DNA of 64,000 bases from NCBI RefSeq assembly GCF_963667985.1, contig NZ_OY764081.1, positions 1,178,001 through 1,242,000 on the forward strand, given 5' to 3'. Every line of letters starts with the position of its first letter. The first letter of the stretch is position 1. The stretch is from an uncultured Methanocorpusculum sp. GTDB lineage: Archaea; Halobacteriota; Methanomicrobia; Methanomicrobiales; Methanocorpusculaceae. Positions 60,279 to 64,000 of this stretch are shown in pieces. Below the pieces are notes generated by a model. That model did no database searches, had not been told where the DNA came from, and saw only the letters and a list, made by a program, of their open reading frames with translations. Both the position numbers and the translations under genes were made by a program.

Positions 60279-60880
60279 ATTCGAATAATGTGCCAAACGG
60301 GCAGTTCATGTCGTATGAACGTGAGCCGGCAAAGCGCGTTTTCGCCGCTGAACTGCGCGAGGCGACGAAGACCATCAAGGATACCGAGGATGAAAAGAGT
60401 CCGGTGTATCTTCTGCTGCCGACGGGCGAGCGGTGTAACCGTGTTCTGATCGCCGGGACGATAACGCAGAAGGACAAGGTCGGTGATCAGAATATTCTGT
60501 ACCGTGCGCGTGTGTCCGATCCGACCGGGATATTCTATATCAACGCGAGTTCGTATCAGCCCGAGGCGATGCATCAGCTTGCGAAGATCGATACGGCGAA
60601 TCCGTCGTTCGTGGTGGTTGTCGGAAAGCCGAATGCCTACACGAATCCTGATGGAAAGACGCTGATTTCCGTGCGTGCCGAGTCGATTCTCGTCGTAAAT
60701 CAGGAAATACGCGATTTATGGGTCCAGGATGCGGCGCGATCTACCCTTGACAGAATGGATGCGCTTTTGTCGGATTCTTCGTCTGCGGATGTTCTTCTCG
60801 CGCGTGAGACATATCATTTTCCACCTGAGCACTGGAAAAAGATGGTTTTTGATGCCCTTTCGCGCATCATGCAGCTGTGA
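60275..60880 (+). CDS. RPA-associated protein (COG3390 type)
   Basis: 201 residues. It starts with an ATGA overlap on rpa, the standard archaeal arrangement. The N-terminus REPAKRVFAAELREATKTIK is followed by an OB fold (RCNRVLIAGTITQKDKVGDQ, then YRARVSDPTGIFYINASSYQ) and a helical C-terminus (LARETYHFPPEHWKKMV). The family binds RPA and stabilises the complex on single-stranded DNA. No zinc finger. Confidence 0.88.
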   Translation: MNSNNVPNGQFMSYEREPAKRVFAAELREATKTIKDTEDEKSPVYLLLPTGERCNRVLIAGTITQKDKVGDQNILYRARVSDPTGIFYINASSYQPEAMHQLAKIDTANPSFVVVVGKPNAYTNPDGKTLISVRAESILVVNQEIRDLWVQDAARSTLDRMDALLSDSSSADVLLARETYHFPPEHWKKMVFDALSRIMQL

Positions 60881-60922
60881 TTCGATTCAATCCTTTCTTT
60901 TTTGAAACAACAATCCGGTGTG

Positions 60923-60930
60923 TTTATAAG
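60923..60930 (+). promoter_or_regulatory. rRNA promoter P1 (TTTATAAG)
   Basis: TTTATAAG is followed 18 bases later by GTTACCTCACAA (60948-60959). The same pair of boxes with the same distance is found at P2, so the second box probably marks the transcription start. Confidence 0.65.
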
Positions 60931-61025
60931 CACGTTTCTCCTACATTGTTACCTCACAAACCGACTGATTCGAGAGGCAAGTTCCGGGAAAACTCCTGGG
61001 AATGTTGCTTCACTGTTTCGGTGGG

Positions 61026-61033
61026 TTTATAAG
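61026..61033 (+). promoter_or_regulatory. rRNA promoter P2 (TTTATAAG)
   Basis: TTTATAAG, then GTTACCTCGCAA at 61051-61062, the near copy of the box behind P1. P1 and P2 seem to be a promoter duplication about 103 bp apart. Confidence 0.65.
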
Positions 61034-61068
61034 TGATTGGGGGTAATTATGTTACCTCGCAAGGCTCA

Positions 61069-61126
61069 CGAACCGAGCTCCGGGATGCAGGCAAGTTGTT
61101 TGCCTGTGTTTTGTGAGTTCGGTTCG
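61069..61126 (+). promoter_or_regulatory. Leader hairpin between P2 and P3
   Basis: CGAACCGAGCTC (61069-61080) pairs with GAGTTCGGTTCG (61115-61126) with one G-T pair, and inside it CAGGCAA pairs with TTGCCTG (61088-61106). It forms only in transcripts from P1 or P2, and ends just before P3. Confidence 0.55.
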
Positions 61127-61131
61127 AAGAC

Positions 61132-61139
61132 TATATAAG
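61132..61139 (+). promoter_or_regulatory. rRNA promoter P3 (TATATAAG)
   Basis: TATATAAG with no GTTACCTC box behind it. It lies closest to the left arm of the 16S processing stem and would give the shortest leader. Confidence 0.5.
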
Positions 61140-61226
61140 CATCCGATGCCGATATAGTAGAGCTGTTTAAGTGGAGGACAAAACGCGAATCATCCGGTAA
61201 TGGCCGGAGTGATTGTTGGTCCTGAC

Positions 61227-61292
61227 GTTGGAATTGTGGCGATGCGGACATTCATTGAAATGACCGCTGATTCCTTTCATACGGTTGTGTTT
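61227..61292 (+). other. Left arm of the 16S rRNA processing stem
   Basis: GTTGGAATTGTG, then CATTCATTGAAATGACC and CATACGGTTGTGTTT pair in order with the sequence 62834-62901 behind 16S (for example GGTCATTTCAATGAA and CACAATTCCAAC). The stem encloses the whole 16S gene; small bulges between the paired blocks are candidate bulge-helix-bulge cleavage sites for the splicing endonuclease. Confidence 0.8.
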
Positions 61293-61354
61293 TTGTGATT
61301 ATGTCGTAGAAACAACAACTGTGTGCCTATAAGAAAGAAAAGTAAAAAATAGTA

Positions 61355-62821
<1,467 letters not shown>

Positions 62822-62833
62822 AAAGAATGATCC

Positions 62834-62901
62834 AAACACAACCTGTATGACTGAATTAGCATGGTCATTTCAATGAACCGTACAATCGTCACAATTCCAA
62901 C
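62834..62901 (+). other. Right arm of the 16S rRNA processing stem
   Basis: Complementary to 61227-61292 in several long blocks, the best being GGTCATTTCAATGAA and CACAATTCCAAC. Confidence 0.8.
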
Positions 62902-62973
62902 ACATCAATATCATACTCACGCTGTATGGTTTGTTAAACAGTACATAACAAACGAATTAATATTATGTGTGAG

Positions 62974-63046
62974 GGGCGCGTAGCTCAGCTGGAAGAGCGC
63001 GGCGTTTGCAACGCCGAGGCCTGGGGTTCAAATCCCCACGCGTCCA
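62974..63046 (+). tRNA. tRNA-Ala (anticodon TGC)
   Basis: 73 nt in the 16S-23S spacer. Acceptor GGGCGCG pairs with CGCGTCC, then discriminator A; the D-arm is GCTCAGCTGGAAGAGC, the anticodon stem-loop GGCG-TTTGCAA-CGCC with TGC, and the T-arm GGGGTTCAAATCCCC. CCA is not encoded. A tRNA-Ala in this spacer is usual for Euryarchaeota. Confidence 0.97.
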
Positions 63047-63050
63047 CTCC

Positions 63051-63096
63051 GTAACCGGCTGTGACAAAGTTTATCTTTGTCACCGGTTGCGGTTAC
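63051..63096 (+). other. Spacer hairpin behind tRNA-Ala
   Basis: GTAACCG/CGGTTAC at the outside and GTGACAAAG/CTTTGTCAC inside form a long stem-loop starting five bases after the tRNA. It may assist precursor processing. Confidence 0.6.
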
Positions 63097-63394
63097 CAAT
63101 GCACCCGGAAACGCGAGTTACCGGGGAAGGGCCGAGAGTCATTGACTCTTTGAGGCTGTGTATAGGTTTTGCATTTGGACGTTAAATGGGTATCAGCGGA
63201 ACCTTTCTTTACTGAAAGTATATTTGTCGGTATCGACACACTTTAAGAGAGACAAAGGGACCCTGGCAACAGCACATAAGCATGATGCTGCATATTCCAT
63301 TTACCACAAATAATACATTGTTGTAACAAACAATCATCAAAAACAATCATCGACATACCCTTCGATGTTCCGAGCTTTGGAACATCGGAGAACA
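63097..63394 (+). other. Second half of the 16S-23S spacer
   Basis: No gene. It ends with a perfect nine-base-pair hairpin CGATGTTCC-GAGCTTT-GGAACATCG at 63363-63387 directly before 23S. The left arm of the 23S processing stem should lie here, but its partner is outside the window. Confidence 0.6.
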
Positions 63395-64000
63395 AAGAAC
63401 CTGGTTCTTATGCCGGTTAGTGAATGGTTCGGTTTGAGAGCTGATGAAGGGCGTGCCAAGCAGCGAAATGCCCCGGGAAGACGCAAGGAGTCTGTGATCC
63501 GGGGATCCCCTAATAGGACCTCCCCACGATTTATCGTGAATCCGTAAGGATGGGGAACCCCCCGAAGTGAAACATCTCAGTAGGGGGAGGAAGAGAAATC
63601 AATTGAGATTACGTTAGTAGAGGCGATCGAACCCGTAATAGTCTAAACTGAATCCCGCAAGGGACATGTAGTGTATGGCCTTCAATGTGGCATGTGTTTA
63701 TCTAATGAAAGTGGCTTGGAATGGCTTACCTTAGAGGGTGACAGTCCCGTACGTGGTGGTAAACACAGCTTAGAAGTGTCCTGAGTAGCGCGGGTTGGAA
63801 TTCCCACGTGAATATGGGGGTCACCTAACCTCCAAGACTAAATACTCCTCAAAACCGATAGCGAAATAGTAGCGTGAGCGAAAACTGAAAAGTATCCCTG
63901 AAAAGGAAATGAAAAGTGCCTGAAACTAACCGGTGATCGTGTGTTACGGCGTGCAAGGATCTTCCGATCGAAAGAACCCGTCGCGAGGCGGTAGTATGAG
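63395..64000 (+). rRNA. 23S ribosomal RNA, 5' part
   Basis: Starts at about 63395 (position inferred) and runs off the window. Recognised by GAAGGGCGTGCCAAGCAGCG, AAGTGAAACATCTCAGTA and GAAAAGAAATCAATTGAGAT-like GAAGAGAAATCAATTGAGAT, and by AGTAGCGTGAGCGAAA near the end. It is the second rRNA gene of this operon. Confidence 0.93.

Larger units (their letters stand above)
60881..61354 (+). other. rRNA operon promoter and leader region
   Basis: 474 bp without a gene. It holds at least three TATAAG-type promoters (listed separately), a structured leader hairpin and the left arm of the 16S processing stem. A further CCTATAAG at 61327-61334 lies only about 25 bp from the mature 16S start, inside the precursor, and is probably not a true promoter. 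Confidence 0.8.

Noticed and set aside
61327..61334. Fourth rRNA promoter CCTATAAG
   Set aside because: It lies between the processing stem and mature 16S, so a transcript from it could not form the stem needed for maturation.

Overview
The window reads as chromosomal DNA of a methanogenic archaeon of the order Methanomicrobiales. The archaeal 16S rRNA (61355-62821), the archaea-only DNA polymerase D large subunit, type II (archaeal) glyceraldehyde-3-phosphate dehydrogenase, an archaeal RPA with its partner, iron-sulfur flavoproteins and TATAAG-type promoters all agree. From the feel of the 16S and the gene content I would guess a Methanocorpusculum-like organism, but this is memory rather than a search result.

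Layout. 1-4650 is an AT-richer accessory stretch of small lineage-specific membrane and lipoprotein genes in two paralogous families, with three copies of a ~50-bp intergenic element placed at a near-constant distance upstream of gene starts, and one family member broken by an exact 10-bp tandem duplication. 4705-13562 holds metabolism and transport (VOC protein, WG-repeat/histidine phosphatase fusion, GAPDH, sodium/solute symporter, J-domain protein, frameshifted CorA, methyltransferase, EamA transporter, a surface protein). 13871-21725 has thiC, a TetR regulator whose frame runs into thiC, an MMPL exporter with a secreted YhgE-like partner, and a tandem pair of DUF3089 hydrolases. 21852-29157 is one long plus-strand run: NfeD, SPFH protein, DUF432 protein, MscS channel, HEAT protein, then DNA polymerase D large subunit. 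29154-34593 contains two TetR genes, each next to a palindromic operator, with three small-molecule or membrane methyltransferase genes and a broken amidohydrolase.

38254-42673 is the most unusual part. A tRNA-Leu is followed by 550 bp of non-coding DNA with 10-bp-phased CGCGAAT repeats in opposite orientations enclosing two large hairpin-forming elements, then a head-to-head junction of a zinc-ribbon protein and a D5/P4-type primase-helicase that both seem to lack their beginnings (remnant of a plasmid or virus), then a pentapeptide-repeat protein carrying a C-terminal nucleoside-deoxyribosyltransferase/TIR-like domain, a plausible defence effector.

42777-60880 returns to mostly core genes: rhomboid, a transporter with a histidine-rich tail, two iron-sulfur flavoproteins, truA and a PHP protein, a DHPS-like protein and a CbiZ gene split by an in-frame stop, an Nramp-like transporter fused to a LytS-type 5TM sensor domain beside an anchored substrate-binding protein, broken ROK and DUF2975 genes, the NAD pathway operon nadX-nadA-nadC, and RPA with its partner. 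60881-64000 is an rRNA operon: tandem promoters, structured leader, 16S, tRNA-Ala(TGC), and the start of 23S.

A recurring feature is gene decay: seven accessory genes carry one or two clear lesions, mostly one-base changes in homopolymers, while essential genes in between are intact.
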